Positions 1 to 8,082 are shown, numbered from the stretch's first letter. The stretch: DNA of 64,000 nucleotides from VAXT01 sp963774625 (GCA_963774625.1 CAVZFQ010000018.1:456298-520297), one strand, 5' to 3'. Notes: generated by a model from the letters alone, not told the origin. Numbers and translations are program-made.

Positions 1-1
1 C

Positions 2-1267
2 GCGGCGGGAGCTTTCGTTCTCGGGACGGTGATGACTCATGCTCTCCGCGACCAGGCGGTCGACGACGCGAAGGTCAGCCTCACGCAGTACACGAACGCC
101 GTCGTGAGCGAGGAGCTTGCGCACGGGAGAAAAGTCGTCGTTACCCCGTATGCCGAGAACGTCTTGCGCCGCAGCATCGCTGCTCGACCCGACGTTCTGA
201 GCCTCAAGGTCTGGAGCCCGGACGGTGTCCTCGTCTGGACGAACCTCGAGCCCGAGCGTATCGGGCAACGATATGAAGGCGGCGGCGGCCACGTGGCCGA
301 GGTCATGGAGTCCGGTATGGCCGAGGCCGAGCTCGAGGGATTGAACGCCGCGGAGGACAAGGCCGAAGCCGCGCTCGGCTTCGATCACGTCCTCGAGGTG
401 TACGCGCCGATCCGCAACCGGTACGGACGCGTGGTCGGCGCCTTCGAGATCTACGCCGACTCGTCGGCGCTCGAAGCGTCGATCGCGGACCGCAAGCGAA
501 CACTGTGGTTCAGCACCGCCGTCGTCTTCGCGCTCGTTGCCCTGCTGCTGTGCTTGCTCGTGCGCGGAGCTTCGACGGCCCTCCGCCGACAGACCGAGAC
601 CGTGCGCCAGCGCTCGAAAGCGCTGATGGAGTCGTATGCCCTGCTCGAAAAGAGCTCGCTCGAGGCCATCGAGAGCCTGAACGCCACCGTCGAGGCCAAG
701 GACCCCTACACGGCCGGCCATTCACTGCGCGTGAAGCGAATTGCCGTCGCGCTGGGCCAAGAGCTGGATCTGGACAAGCCGCGGATCGATGCGCTGCGCT
801 TCGGCGCGCTCTTTCACGACATCGGCAAGCTCGCGGTGCCCGATGCCGTGTTGACAAAGCCGGACCGCCTGACCGCCGAGGAGTACGAGGTCGTCAAGGG
901 CCACTCGAGCGACGGCGCGCACATCGTCGGCAAGTTCAGCCGTCTACGTGAGAGCGTGCCGATCATCGAGCACCATCACGAGCGCTGGGACGGCTCCGGG
1001 TATCCCGCCGGACTGGCGAACGAAGAGATCCCCCTCGAGGCGGCGATCGTCGGCCTGGCGGACGCCTGGGACGCAATGACCACGGAGCGCCCGTACCACC
1101 GAGCGCTCACGCTCGACGAGGCCTGCGCGGAGATCCGGAACGGCAAAGGCACGCAGTTCTCGCCCAGAGTCGTCGACGCGTTCTTCGTCACGCTCAAGCG
1201 CCGGCCGGACGAGCTCTACGACGAGGACGAGCCCCGCTTGGCGCTGCAGATCGCGGAAGCCTCCTAG
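2..1267 (+). CDS. HD-GYP domain membrane protein, 5' end outside the window
   Basis: Likely cyclic-di-GMP phosphodiesterase with an extracytoplasmic sensor. The frame is open to the first base and begins with hydrophobic residues, so the first membrane helix and the true start lie upstream of the window; the GTG at 29 is unlikely to be the start. An extracytoplasmic region of about 150 residues is followed by a membrane helix (roughly residues 155-178 counting from position 29), a short coiled linker, and a C-terminal HD-GYP domain. That domain carries FHDIGK and HHHERWDGSGYP, which matches the HD-GYP signature HHExxDGxGYP. The family degrades c-di-GMP; the ligand of the sensor region is unknown. 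The stop codon overlaps the end of a convergent small gene. Confidence 0.85.
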   Translation, partial: AAGAFVLGTVMTHALRDQAVDDAKVSLTQYTNAVVSEELAHGRKVVVTPYAENVLRRSIAARPDVLSLKVWSPDGVLVWTNLEPERIGQRYEGGGGHVAEVMESGMAEAELEGLNAAEDKAEAALGFDHVLEVYAPIRNRYGRVVGAFEIYADSSALEASIADRKRTLWFSTAVVFALVALLLCLLVRGASTALRRQTETVRQRSKALMESYALLEKSSLEAIESLNATVEAKDPYTAGHSLRVKRIAVALGQELDLDKPRIDALRFGALFHDIGKLAVPDAVLTKPDRLTAEEYEVVKGHSSDGAHIVGKFSRLRESVPIIEHHHERWDGSGYPAGLANEEIPLEAAIVGLADAWDAMTTERPYHRALTLDEACAEIRNGKGTQFSPRVVDAFFVTLKRRPDELYDEDEPRLALQIAEAS

Positions 1268-1389
1268 ACGCGACCGCGCAAGAGGAAGAGGACGAGCAGC
1301 AGAAGCAGCAGCAAGAACAGCCAGTTGCTGATGAAGATGCCGCCGCCTAGCGCGATGATCAGGATGATGATGAGCAGCAGGACGAGCAT
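1264..1389 (-). CDS. 41-aa hydrophobic membrane peptide
   Basis: A very small gene reading from ATG at 1389 to TAG at 1264. The product is almost wholly Leu, Ile, Val and Phe, with a GGG break near residues 15-17 and a basic tail (RGRV). It would form two short membrane segments or one long hairpin. Similar tiny hydrophobic proteins are widespread in bacteria, but I cannot name a family with certainty. Its stop overlaps the stop of the convergent HD-GYP gene by 3 nt. Support comes from the clean hydrophobic pattern and the start and stop placement; no conserved motif proves it is expressed. Confidence 0.55.
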   Translation of the reverse strand: MLVLLLIIILIIALGGGIFISNWLFLLLLLLLVLFLLRGRV

Positions 1390-1441
1390 GTAAGCCCCCA
1401 GGGTCGCTGACGCGCGCAACCCTATACGCCAAACCCGACCG

Positions 1442-1684
1442 CTACGGCAAGAAGAGCCGTTGACCCGGGCGGATCGTCACCCCGGCGAGACCATTCTGCT
1501 TCTGCAGCTTCCACACACCCTCGCGCGGGTCGCCGGCGTACTGCTCGGCTGCGATCGACCACAGCGAGTCTCCCGGCTCGACCACGTAGGCGCGCGGCGG
1601 CCCCGCCCCGTCAGACGTGCGGACGAGAACTGCCCAGGCCAGAGCTGTGATCACGAACGTCGTGAGTACGATGCGAACGAACAT
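1442..1684 (-). CDS. SOS-controlled LysM membrane protein, YneA/ChiZ-like division inhibitor candidate
   Basis: An 80-residue protein with one N-terminal membrane segment (about 3-22) and a LysM peptidoglycan-binding domain (about 33-79, YVVEPGDSLWSIA to IRPGQRLFLP). This is the architecture of Bacillus YneA, a LexA-repressed suppressor of cell division, and resembles mycobacterial ChiZ (Rv2719c). The promoter carries two perfect Gram-positive LexA boxes and lies at the 3' end of the upstream phosphodiesterase gene. The ATG at 1684 sits inside the second box and about 9 nt after the -10, so the mRNA is probably leaderless. No lexA gene is seen nearby. The division-arrest role is inferred from architecture and regulation. 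Confidence 0.8.
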   Translation of the reverse strand: MFVRIVLTTFVITALAWAVLVRTSDGAGPPRAYVVEPGDSLWSIAAEQYAGDPREGVWKLQKQNGLAGVTIRPGQRLFLP

Positions 1685-1722
1685 ATGTTCGCCATGATAG
1701 AGCGAACAGGTGTTCGTGTCAA
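1678..1722 (-). promoter_or_regulatory. SOS promoter: -35, -10 and two LexA boxes
   Basis: On the minus strand, -35 TTGACA (1722-1717), a 17-nt spacer and -10 TATCAT (1699-1694). The spacer contains a LexA box, CGAACAGGTGTTCG on the plus strand (1703-1716). A second box, CGAACATATGTTCG (1678-1691), covers the expected transcription start and the start codon. Both fit the Gram-positive consensus CGAAC-N4-GTTCG exactly, with centres 25 bp apart. The -35 overlaps the stop codon of the preceding gene. Confidence 0.9.
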
Positions 1723-2207
1723 GTCAAAGCGAAGAGCTGTGGCGAGATCGACTTCCCCGCCACCTCGAGGAGCAGCATCGTGTGGATCGGAGCACGCCGC
1801 CGCTCGGTGGGACTGCCCGGATTCAGAATCCAGGTGTCACCGTGCCGTGTGACCTCCGGCTGGTGCGTGTGGCCGTAGACGATTGCGTCGCAGCCCGGGA
1901 ACCAGCCGGCCAGCCGTTCTGAGCGCCCGTGCGATTGGCCCGGGTCGTGCGTCATGCCGATGCGCGCCTCCCCCACCTCGACGACGTGACGGCGCGGGAG
2001 ACGCCGCTGCAGCTCGTCGTCGTCCATGTTCCCGTGGACGGCCTCGAGCGGCCCGAATTTGCCCAGCTCCGCAAAAACGCCCGCCTCGACGAAGTCGCCC
2101 GCGTGGAGGATCAACTCCGCGCGCTCGAGATTGGCGAAGCACTCGGCCGGGATCCGGCGCGTTCCGCGCGGAAGATGCGTGTCGGAGATGACCGCGACGA
2201 GCGTCAG
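1719..2207 (-). CDS. YfcE/MJ0936-type metallophosphoesterase
   Basis: A small calcineurin-like phosphodiesterase of about 162 residues. Metal-binding motifs are visible in order: VISDTH near the N-terminus, LHAGDF, GNMDD, MTHDP and GHTH, followed by the family's NPGSP motif. No ATG, GTG or TTG is available close to the conserved start; the best placement is CTG at 2207, whose last two bases overlap the upstream TGA (CTGA). That gives two or three residues before the conserved VAVISDTH. It is probably translationally coupled to the secreted protein upstream. The physiological substrate is unknown. Confidence 0.85.
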   Translation of the reverse strand: MTLVAVISDTHLPRGTRRIPAECFANLERAELILHAGDFVEAGVFAELGKFGPLEAVHGNMDDDELQRRLPRRHVVEVGEARIGMTHDPGQSHGRSERLAGWFPGCDAIVYGHTHQPEVTRHGDTWILNPGSPTERRRAPIHTMLLLEVAGKSISPQLFALT

Positions 2208-3793
2208 GCGCCCGGCGCGGTCTTCTTCTTCGGAGCCGGCTTCGCCCGGGGCTCGCCGACCTTGAACGCGCCGCCGACCAGGGTCATCGTGCGCGCGGCG
2301 TTCATCTCTGCTGCGAGACGGACGGCGAACGCGTAGTAGCCGGGCTTCAGGCGCTGCTTCCGGAAGCGCACGACTCGGCCCCACCCGCCGACGATCTTCC
2401 CTCGCGAGCTCAGGACGGCTCCCCGGACCTTACGTCCGCGCAGAGCACGCGTGATCTGCGCCCGCTTCGACGCCGGGAGCGCTCCCGGCTTGGTCGCCGA
2501 GAAGAGAGCGGCCGTGTACGTGGCGCTCTCCTCCGCGGCCGCGTTGAACGTCCACGCCGTCTCCCGCTCGCGCCGGGGCCGCTTCAGATCGGGAAACTTC
2601 ACCTTGGCGCCGACGACGGTCCGCGCATGCCGCCAGACGACCGGCCTGCGGTTGCACCGCGTCGACCGCGAGTCGATCGCGCTCTTCACGATGCTGTACG
2701 AGGGGCGCCGCGTCCAGTCCGCGCGGAGTAGGCCCGACTGCCAGCCGTCGAGATTCGGCGCGTCGACCATGTTGAAAAAGAGGAGCGACCGCACGGCCGC
2801 ATCGCAGGCGAGGTATGGGATCAGGTTGCCGTAGATCGCTGCCTGGTTTCCGTCGTCCGTCAGGGGGACGTTCTCATTCCCGTAGTAGGCGGCCTGGGAC
2901 CCCGGCGGGATCGCGACCTGCCAGCCGACCTCGTTCAGGCGAACCTTCATCGTGCGCAGTGGAGCTCCGGGCTCCGGGAAAACCGGCTGGGCGGTGCCGT
3001 TGAAGGCGTCCCACACGGCCTGCTTGATGCGGGCCATGTTCGGAACTCCGGCGTTCGGCCAGCGATAGCCGGTCTCCAGCGAGTCTGCAGCGTTGTTCGG
3101 ATACGGATGGAGGCTGATCTCGTCCATCAACGGTCGTCTGCGCTTGCTCGCGCGGTAGGCGCGACCCACATCACGAATGCACCGCACCGGCGAGATCGAC
3201 TCGTTCCTGCCCGCCGCCGGGTTGTCGTTCCCGCGCGCGCCCAGCGCGAGGCCGATGACTGTGATCCGCTGGTCGACCGCCTTGAGAGCGTCGTAGGAGG
3301 CGGCCAGCAGGCCCGCATAGGAGCTGCAGGAGACAGCTCTGTTGCGCGAATCGAACTGCGGTAGCCAGCCGAGGGGCTTGTTCGGCTCGTTGCCCACGAT
3401 GAAGTCCCTGACCGTCGGGTATGTGCGTGCGAGCTGTGCGAGGAACGCCACGAACCGCGCGCCGTTGACCGGATTTGCCGAGAGTGCGTTCGCAGGCCTC
3501 GCGAAGACCGAGAACGTGAGCCGGATCCCGCGGGCGGCCGCGAGCTCGACGGCCTGGTCGAGCGCCTCCTGCCGGTCGATCTGCGTCGGCTGCTGCGGGT
3601 TCCAGATGATGGCGAGACGGTTCTCCGTCAGGCCGACCCCGGCCATCGTGTCGTAGAACCGCTCGGCCTGCTCGGGCGAGCTCTCCGGCCGGTTGTCGGC
3701 CGCGCCCACGACCAGCTCCCCCCGTGCGACGGCAGGGGCGGTGAGCACGGCGAGCGCGCACGCGAGCGTGAGTGTGAACCGCAACTTCAACAC
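2204..3793 (-). CDS. Secreted clan GH-A-like glycosidase, paralogue 1
   Basis: About 529 residues. It starts at GTG 3793, preceded by a GGGGAGG ribosome-binding site, and has a Sec signal peptide. The catalytic-type domain is TIM-barrel-like. GNEPN places a candidate acid/base Glu at residue 136, NEVGWQ places a candidate nucleophile Glu at 288, and HPYP and WQSGLL are also present. A C-terminal beta-rich domain of about 130 residues ends in a Lys/Pro-rich tail. Two paralogues in the window, at 32425 and 41020, share all these motifs. The Asn-Glu pair and second Glu are typical of clan GH-A, but substrate and exact family are not recognisable. The phosphoesterase downstream overlaps its stop. 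Confidence 0.75.
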   Translation of the reverse strand: MLKLRFTLTLACALAVLTAPAVARGELVVGAADNRPESSPEQAERFYDTMAGVGLTENRLAIIWNPQQPTQIDRQEALDQAVELAAARGIRLTFSVFARPANALSANPVNGARFVAFLAQLARTYPTVRDFIVGNEPNKPLGWLPQFDSRNRAVSCSSYAGLLAASYDALKAVDQRITVIGLALGARGNDNPAAGRNESISPVRCIRDVGRAYRASKRRRPLMDEISLHPYPNNAADSLETGYRWPNAGVPNMARIKQAVWDAFNGTAQPVFPEPGAPLRTMKVRLNEVGWQVAIPPGSQAAYYGNENVPLTDDGNQAAIYGNLIPYLACDAAVRSLLFFNMVDAPNLDGWQSGLLRADWTRRPSYSIVKSAIDSRSTRCNRRPVVWRHARTVVGAKVKFPDLKRPRRERETAWTFNAAAEESATYTAALFSATKPGALPASKRAQITRALRGRKVRGAVLSSRGKIVGGWGRVVRFRKQRLKPGYYAFAVRLAAEMNAARTMTLVGGAFKVGEPRAKPAPKKKTAPGA

Positions 3794-3807
3794 GAGGACC
3801 CTCCCCT

Positions 3808-4836
3808 TCAGGATTGCACGACGCGTAGGACGGCGTCGAGCAAAGGGTCGCCGCCGAAGCGAACCGGATCGTCTGCAGGCAGGCCCGTCTCGGCTCTGGC
3901 AGCGGCTGCGGCGGCTCGCGCGTCGTCGTCGCTCAGGCCGTGTGTGTTGAGCGCGATTCCGGCCACCCTCGCCGGTCGCAGAGGCAGCGAGGCCCGTTCG
4001 TGGAGCTCGACGAGCTCGGCCAGGGGCGGGAGCGGATGGTCGGGGTAGCCCTCGACGACCTCGGCGCCGGCTCGATGGCAGAGGACGAGCGCGTGGGGGG
4101 CGCTGCCGTGGAGGAGGCCCATCGTCACTCCCGAGTAGGCGGGGTGCACGAGCGCGCCCTGGCCTTCGACGAAGAGCACCTCTCCCCCACGCCGCGCGCC
4201 CTCGACGACGAGCCACTCCGCCGCTCCGGCCAGGAAGTCGGCCACGACCGCGTCGACGGCGATGCCCCAGCCGGCGATCGCGATCCCGGTTTGGCCGGTC
4301 GGGACGAACTGCGACTTCAGCCCTCGGGCGCGGGCCGCCCGGTCGAGCTCGATCGCGACCGTCTTCTTGCCGATCGCGCAGTCGGAGCCGACCGTCAGCA
4401 CGATCCTGGCCTGCACGCGGAGGTTCTCCCCGGTCGGGACGCTGAGACCGGGCGGCGGCTTGCGGAGGTCGCGAAGCTCGACTCCGTGCTTGCGCGCCAG
4501 CTCGGCCATCTCGGGATCGTCGCCGAGGAACTCGTGGAGCCCGTTCTCGACGTCGAGCCCGGCGGCGATCGACTCCTTCAGGAGCTCGCGCCAGGCGGGC
4601 GGGAAACGCCCACCTTGCGTGGCGACACCGACCAGTGCGGTGTCCGGCTCGTAAGCGAGCCCTTCTTCGACCGAGGCCACGATCGGGATCTGCTCATAGG
4701 CCTCCCCGGCGCGGCCGGAGTCGACGATGGCGACGGTTGGATGCGGGCTGTAGGCGACGACGCCCCGCATCGTCTTGCCGTAGTGGGCGTCCCCCGACTT
4801 GCCCTCAGCGAGTATCAGGTAGCGCTTGTCGGACAC
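3808..4836 (-). CDS. DUF1611 family protein, DgcN-like
   Basis: A 342-residue protein with an N-terminal Rossmann-like part and a P-loop-type segment VGSDCAIGKKT near residues 148-158. The family (DUF1611) includes DgcN, described as a D-glutamate N-acetyltransferase acting with the enolase-superfamily partner DgcA. Here an enolase-superfamily gene lies immediately upstream and overlaps it by 32 nt, which supports the same pairing. The substrate could instead be a cell-wall-derived dipeptide, because DUF1611 genes also sit beside L-Ala-D/L-Glu epimerases. The C-terminal part (GLSDDDAR onward) is typical of the family. Confidence 0.75.
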   Translation of the reverse strand: MSDKRYLILAEGKSGDAHYGKTMRGVVAYSPHPTVAIVDSGRAGEAYEQIPIVASVEEGLAYEPDTALVGVATQGGRFPPAWRELLKESIAAGLDVENGLHEFLGDDPEMAELARKHGVELRDLRKPPPGLSVPTGENLRVQARIVLTVGSDCAIGKKTVAIELDRAARARGLKSQFVPTGQTGIAIAGWGIAVDAVVADFLAGAAEWLVVEGARRGGEVLFVEGQGALVHPAYSGVTMGLLHGSAPHALVLCHRAGAEVVEGYPDHPLPPLAELVELHERASLPLRPARVAGIALNTHGLSDDDARAAAAAARAETGLPADDPVRFGGDPLLDAVLRVVQS

Positions 4837-5827
4837 CGAGTCCCGGCGATTCGGAGGGCAGTTGGACGCCGTCGACGAACAGGACGCCTGGCCATGGATC
4901 TTCCTTGAGCAGGAGATTGCCGTCGAGGTCGACGTGGTCGCAGAGGCTGGCCATCTGGGCTCCGGCTGCGATGCCGAGGCCGGACTCCAGCATGCAGCCG
5001 AGCATCACGTGCAGGCCCAAAGCGCGTCCCGCATGAGCCATGCGGATCCCTTCACGGATGCCGCCGGACTTGGCCAGCTTGATGTTGATGCCGTGCGCCC
5101 GCTCGGCGCAGGCCGCGACGTCGTCGAGCACATGGCAATCCTCGTCGACGTAGATCGGGAGCGGTGAGCGCTCCTTCAGCGTCGGCCCGTCCGGGTCGCC
5201 GGCCGGCAAGGGTTGCTCGCAGTACTCGACGCCGAGCTCGGCGAGCTGCGGCAGCGACTCGAGCGCCTCGTCGAGCGTCCAGTACTCGTTCACGTCGACC
5301 TGCAGCGGCACGGACGTGACACCGCGGACCGCGCGCACGCGCTCGACGTCGAGGCCGTCGCCGGCTCCGAGCTTCAGCTTGAGCCGCTTGAAGCGACGTT
5401 TCACCGCCTCGGCCCGCCGAGCCATGTCGTCGGGGTCGCCGAGCCAGATCGTCCAGGACGTTGGCGGGCCGGCCCGCCTGAGCCCGAGGTAGCGCCAGGT
5501 CGGCAGACCGGTGAGCTTCCCGCCGAGATCGTGCAGCGCCGCGTCGATCGCAGCCTTCGCCGACATCTGGCCCGGATGCTCGGCGAGGCGTGCCTCGATC
5601 TCGTCATGCGCGAACGGGTCGTCACCGAGGTCGTCCAGCCCCTCGAGGAACGCGAGTGACGATTCGGCGTTCTCCTCGTAGCGGGTAGTCGGAGCTGCTT
5701 CCCCGTAGCCGGTCTCGCCCGCATGCTCGAGCTCGACATGAACGACGTCCGCCGTCTCCTGCGCGCCTCGCGAGATGACGAAGCGCTCGGTGAGCTCCAG
5801 GGTGGCGACGCGGACCGAAAGCTTCAC
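4805..5827 (-). CDS. Dipeptide epimerase / DgcA-like enolase-superfamily enzyme
   Basis: A 340-residue member of the muconate-lactonizing-enzyme subgroup of the enolase superfamily. Visible motifs are the catalytic KLKLG, metal ligands in DVNEYW, EQPLP and DEDC, and the second catalytic lysine in KLAKSGG. Likely activities are L-Ala-D/L-Glu epimerisation in murein-peptide recycling, or a role in D-glutamate use with the DUF1611 neighbour. The start is GTG at 5827. A TAGGGT -10 box (5839-5834) lies 6 nt upstream, so the transcript is probably leaderless. It is divergent from the M43 protease gene. Confidence 0.82.
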   Translation of the reverse strand: MKLSVRVATLELTERFVISRGAQETADVVHVELEHAGETGYGEAAPTTRYEENAESSLAFLEGLDDLGDDPFAHDEIEARLAEHPGQMSAKAAIDAALHDLGGKLTGLPTWRYLGLRRAGPPTSWTIWLGDPDDMARRAEAVKRRFKRLKLKLGAGDGLDVERVRAVRGVTSVPLQVDVNEYWTLDEALESLPQLAELGVEYCEQPLPAGDPDGPTLKERSPLPIYVDEDCHVLDDVAACAERAHGINIKLAKSGGIREGIRMAHAGRALGLHVMLGCMLESGLGIAAGAQMASLCDHVDLDGNLLLKEDPWPGVLFVDGVQLPSESPGLGVRQALPDTR

Positions 5828-5884
5828 GGCGAGACCCTATCGCCCATATTGGAATGTCTTCTGGAGTGGGCTAAGGTCATCCGG

Positions 5885-6829
5885 ATGCGCGGGAGAATCG
5901 CCGGCGCCTCGTTCCTCGCGGCCGCCGCCCTCGTCACGAGCTTCTTCGTCGCCCCGGCCGCGGCGCGGCCGAGCCCGGGGCACGCCGCCGAGGCGGAGTG
6001 CCTCGAGCACGGGCCGTTCAACACGCTGCAGCGATTGACGAAGCCGGACTCGTGGAGGGTTCGCGACCCGCACCACCTGCTGGAGAAGCAACCGTCCGCG
6101 CCGAAGCGCGCACGCCCGCCCGGCGGCACCGAATTCCGAGTCGTCGTCCCCACGTACATCCACGTGATCACGAACGGCTCCCTCGGCGCCGTCTCGGACG
6201 AGACGATCAAGAGGCAGATGATCGCCCTCGACCTGTCCTTCCGCGGGTTCTACGGAGGCGTCGACACCGGGTTCCGCTTCGAGCTGCGCGGCGTCACGAG
6301 GACGAACAACGCGGCCTGGTTCAACATGGGCGCCGGCTCGAGCGCCGAGAGCGCCGCCAAGCGCGCGCTCCACGCGGGTGGGCCGAACGCGCTGAACATC
6401 TACACGACCTCCGGCGGCGGCTTCCTCGGCTGGGCCTACTACCCGGACATCGTGTTGAGCGCCGCCGACTACCACCTGGACGGGGTCGTCGTCGACTTCC
6501 AATCCCTCCCCGGCGGCGCGTACGGGACGCAGTACAGCCTCGGGTTCACGGCCAGCCACGAGGCCGGGCACTGGCTGAACCTCGCCCACACGTTCGAGGG
6601 CGGCTGCTTCGGGCCAGGCGACAACGTGGCCGACACCCCGGCACAGGCATCGCCGACCTCAGGCTGCCCAATCGGCCGCGACAGTTGCCCGAGCGACCCG
6701 GGGCCGGATCCGATCCACAACTTCATGGACTACTCGTACGACTCCTGTTACACGGAGTTCAGCGCCGGCCAGGCGGCACGCATGCAGGACGCCTGGGCGC
6801 ACTGGCGCGGCATGAGTCGTTTCCGTTAG
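5885..6829 (+). CDS. Secreted M43 (pappalysin-type) zinc metalloprotease A
   Basis: 314 residues with an N-terminal signal sequence. The zinc site is HEAGHWLNLAH at residues 225-235, a HExxHxxGxxH-like arrangement with Asn in place of the usual Gly. A downstream NFMDYS supplies the Met-turn, and paired Cys residues (GCF, GCP, DSC, SCY) suggest disulfides. These fit peptidase family M43. The start ATG 5885 is supported by a promoter with -35 TTGGAA (5849-5854), 17-nt spacer and -10 TAAGGT (5872-5877), giving an almost leaderless mRNA. A close paralogue follows 84 nt downstream in the same direction. Confidence 0.88.
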   Translation: MRGRIAGASFLAAAALVTSFFVAPAAARPSPGHAAEAECLEHGPFNTLQRLTKPDSWRVRDPHHLLEKQPSAPKRARPPGGTEFRVVVPTYIHVITNGSLGAVSDETIKRQMIALDLSFRGFYGGVDTGFRFELRGVTRTNNAAWFNMGAGSSAESAAKRALHAGGPNALNIYTTSGGGFLGWAYYPDIVLSAADYHLDGVVVDFQSLPGGAYGTQYSLGFTASHEAGHWLNLAHTFEGGCFGPGDNVADTPAQASPTSGCPIGRDSCPSDPGPDPIHNFMDYSYDSCYTEFSAGQAARMQDAWAHWRGMSRFR

Positions 6830-6913
6830 AGCCTCCGAGCCCCGCGAGTCGGTAAACGGCCCAAATCGCGGTTACAATATGCCCGTACTCGGGGAATCAA
6901 CAGAGGGGAAACT

Positions 6914-7876
6914 ATGAATCGCACGACCTTGCGGCCTGGCCGCAGCAAGCTCTTGGTCGCGTTCGCAGCGGCTGCAGCATTCGCGGTGAGCCTCGCGGTC
7001 TCACCGGCCATGGCGGGCACTTCGGGGAACGCCTCCTGGACTGACAGCTGCGATGCGGGAGTGTTCAGCAGCCTCGACTCGCTGGCCACGGGCGCTTCGC
7101 TGGCGCGTGGCGGTCCCGGCCTGCGCGAGCCTTCGCTCGACGAGACCCAGACCGATGTCCCGCCGCAGCCCGGCCGCGGCAACAACTTCCGGGCGACCGT
7201 GCCGACCTACGTTCACGTGGTTCATCACGCCGACGGCACGGGCAACGTCTCGACTCAGGCGATCAACGACCAGATCCAGGTCCTGAACATGACGTTCGGC
7301 GGCTTCGAGGGCGGCGTCCGGACCGGATTCCGCTTCCAGCTCGCCGGCATCACTCGGACGGCGAACACGACGTGGTACCTCGCCGGCCCGTCGACGAGCG
7401 GCGAGCGCGCGATGAAGCGGGCTCTGAAGGCCGGCGGCGACAACGCGCTGAACATCTACCTGACGACTGCCGGCGTGTATCTCGGCTGGGCCTACTATCC
7501 GAACCAGACCGAGAAGAATGGCAGCGCCTATCTCGACGGGATCGTCGTCGACTGGGAGTCGATGCTCGGCACGTCGACCACCTACGCGGGTCGCTACGAC
7601 CAGGGTGAGACCGCCACGCACGAGGCCGGCCACTGGCTCAACCTCGCGCACACGTTCGACCACGGCTGCAGCCACTGGGGCGACCATGTCGACGACACGC
7701 CCCCGATGCTGGTGCCCACCAACGGGTGCCCGGCGGGCAAGGACACGTGCAGCGAGCCGGGTCTCGACCCGATCCACAACTACATGGACTACTCGTACGA
7801 CACGTGCTACACGGAGTTCACGCGGGGCCAGACCTTGCGCGCACAGGACGCATGGCTGCGCTATCGCGCTAGCTAA
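6914..7876 (+). CDS. Secreted M43 zinc metalloprotease B, tandem paralogue
   Basis: 320 residues, with a signal peptide ending near AMA. The zinc motif is HEAGHWLNLAH at 236-246, with Met-turn NYMDYS and the same Cys pattern as the preceding gene. The two proteins align along their length, so this is a tandem duplication. Unlike copy A it has a conventional leader: a GAGGGG ribosome-binding site just before ATG 6914 and a TACAAT -10 at 6873-6878. The two copies may therefore be translated and regulated differently. Substrates are unknown. Confidence 0.88.
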   Translation: MNRTTLRPGRSKLLVAFAAAAAFAVSLAVSPAMAGTSGNASWTDSCDAGVFSSLDSLATGASLARGGPGLREPSLDETQTDVPPQPGRGNNFRATVPTYVHVVHHADGTGNVSTQAINDQIQVLNMTFGGFEGGVRTGFRFQLAGITRTANTTWYLAGPSTSGERAMKRALKAGGDNALNIYLTTAGVYLGWAYYPNQTEKNGSAYLDGIVVDWESMLGTSTTYAGRYDQGETATHEAGHWLNLAHTFDHGCSHWGDHVDDTPPMLVPTNGCPAGKDTCSEPGLDPIHNYMDYSYDTCYTEFTRGQTLRAQDAWLRYRAS

Positions 7877-7899
7877 TCGACTACGACCTGCACCGTTTC

Positions 7900-7930
7900 G
7901 AGGGCCCGGGCGACCGGGCCCTCATCGTTT
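7900..7930 (+). terminator. Rho-independent terminator after M43 gene B
   Basis: GC-rich hairpin: GAGGGCCCGG (7900-7909) pairs with CCGGGCCCTC (7913-7922), followed by ATCGTTT. Confidence 0.8.
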
Positions 7931-7953
7931 CCGGGCTAGACTGGCGAGATCCC

Positions 7954-8026
7954 GCGCCTGTAGCTCAGGGGATAGAGCGCGCGCCTCCGGAGCGCGAGGT
8001 CGGAGGTTCGAATCCTCCCAGGCGCG
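7954..8026 (+). tRNA. tRNA-Arg(CCG)
   Basis: 73 nt. The acceptor stem GCGCCTG/CAGGCGC, D-arm AGCTCAGGGGATAGAGC, anticodon loop CTCCGGA (anticodon CCG) and T-arm GGAGGTTCGAATCCTCC are all intact. CCA is not encoded. Confidence 0.97.
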
Positions 8027-8059
8027 TAACGCGTCGCGCGCTACGCGGCGCTTGCGTTC

Positions 8060-8082
8060 ACGGGGGAAACGGGTTTCCCCCG
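8060..8082 (+). terminator. Hairpin after tRNA-Arg
   Basis: ACGGGGGAAAC and GTTTCCCCCGT form an 11-bp stem with a 1-2 nt gap at the apex, followed by a pyrimidine-rich run. It probably ends the tRNA transcript. The remaining bases up to 8195 show no gene. Confidence 0.6.
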
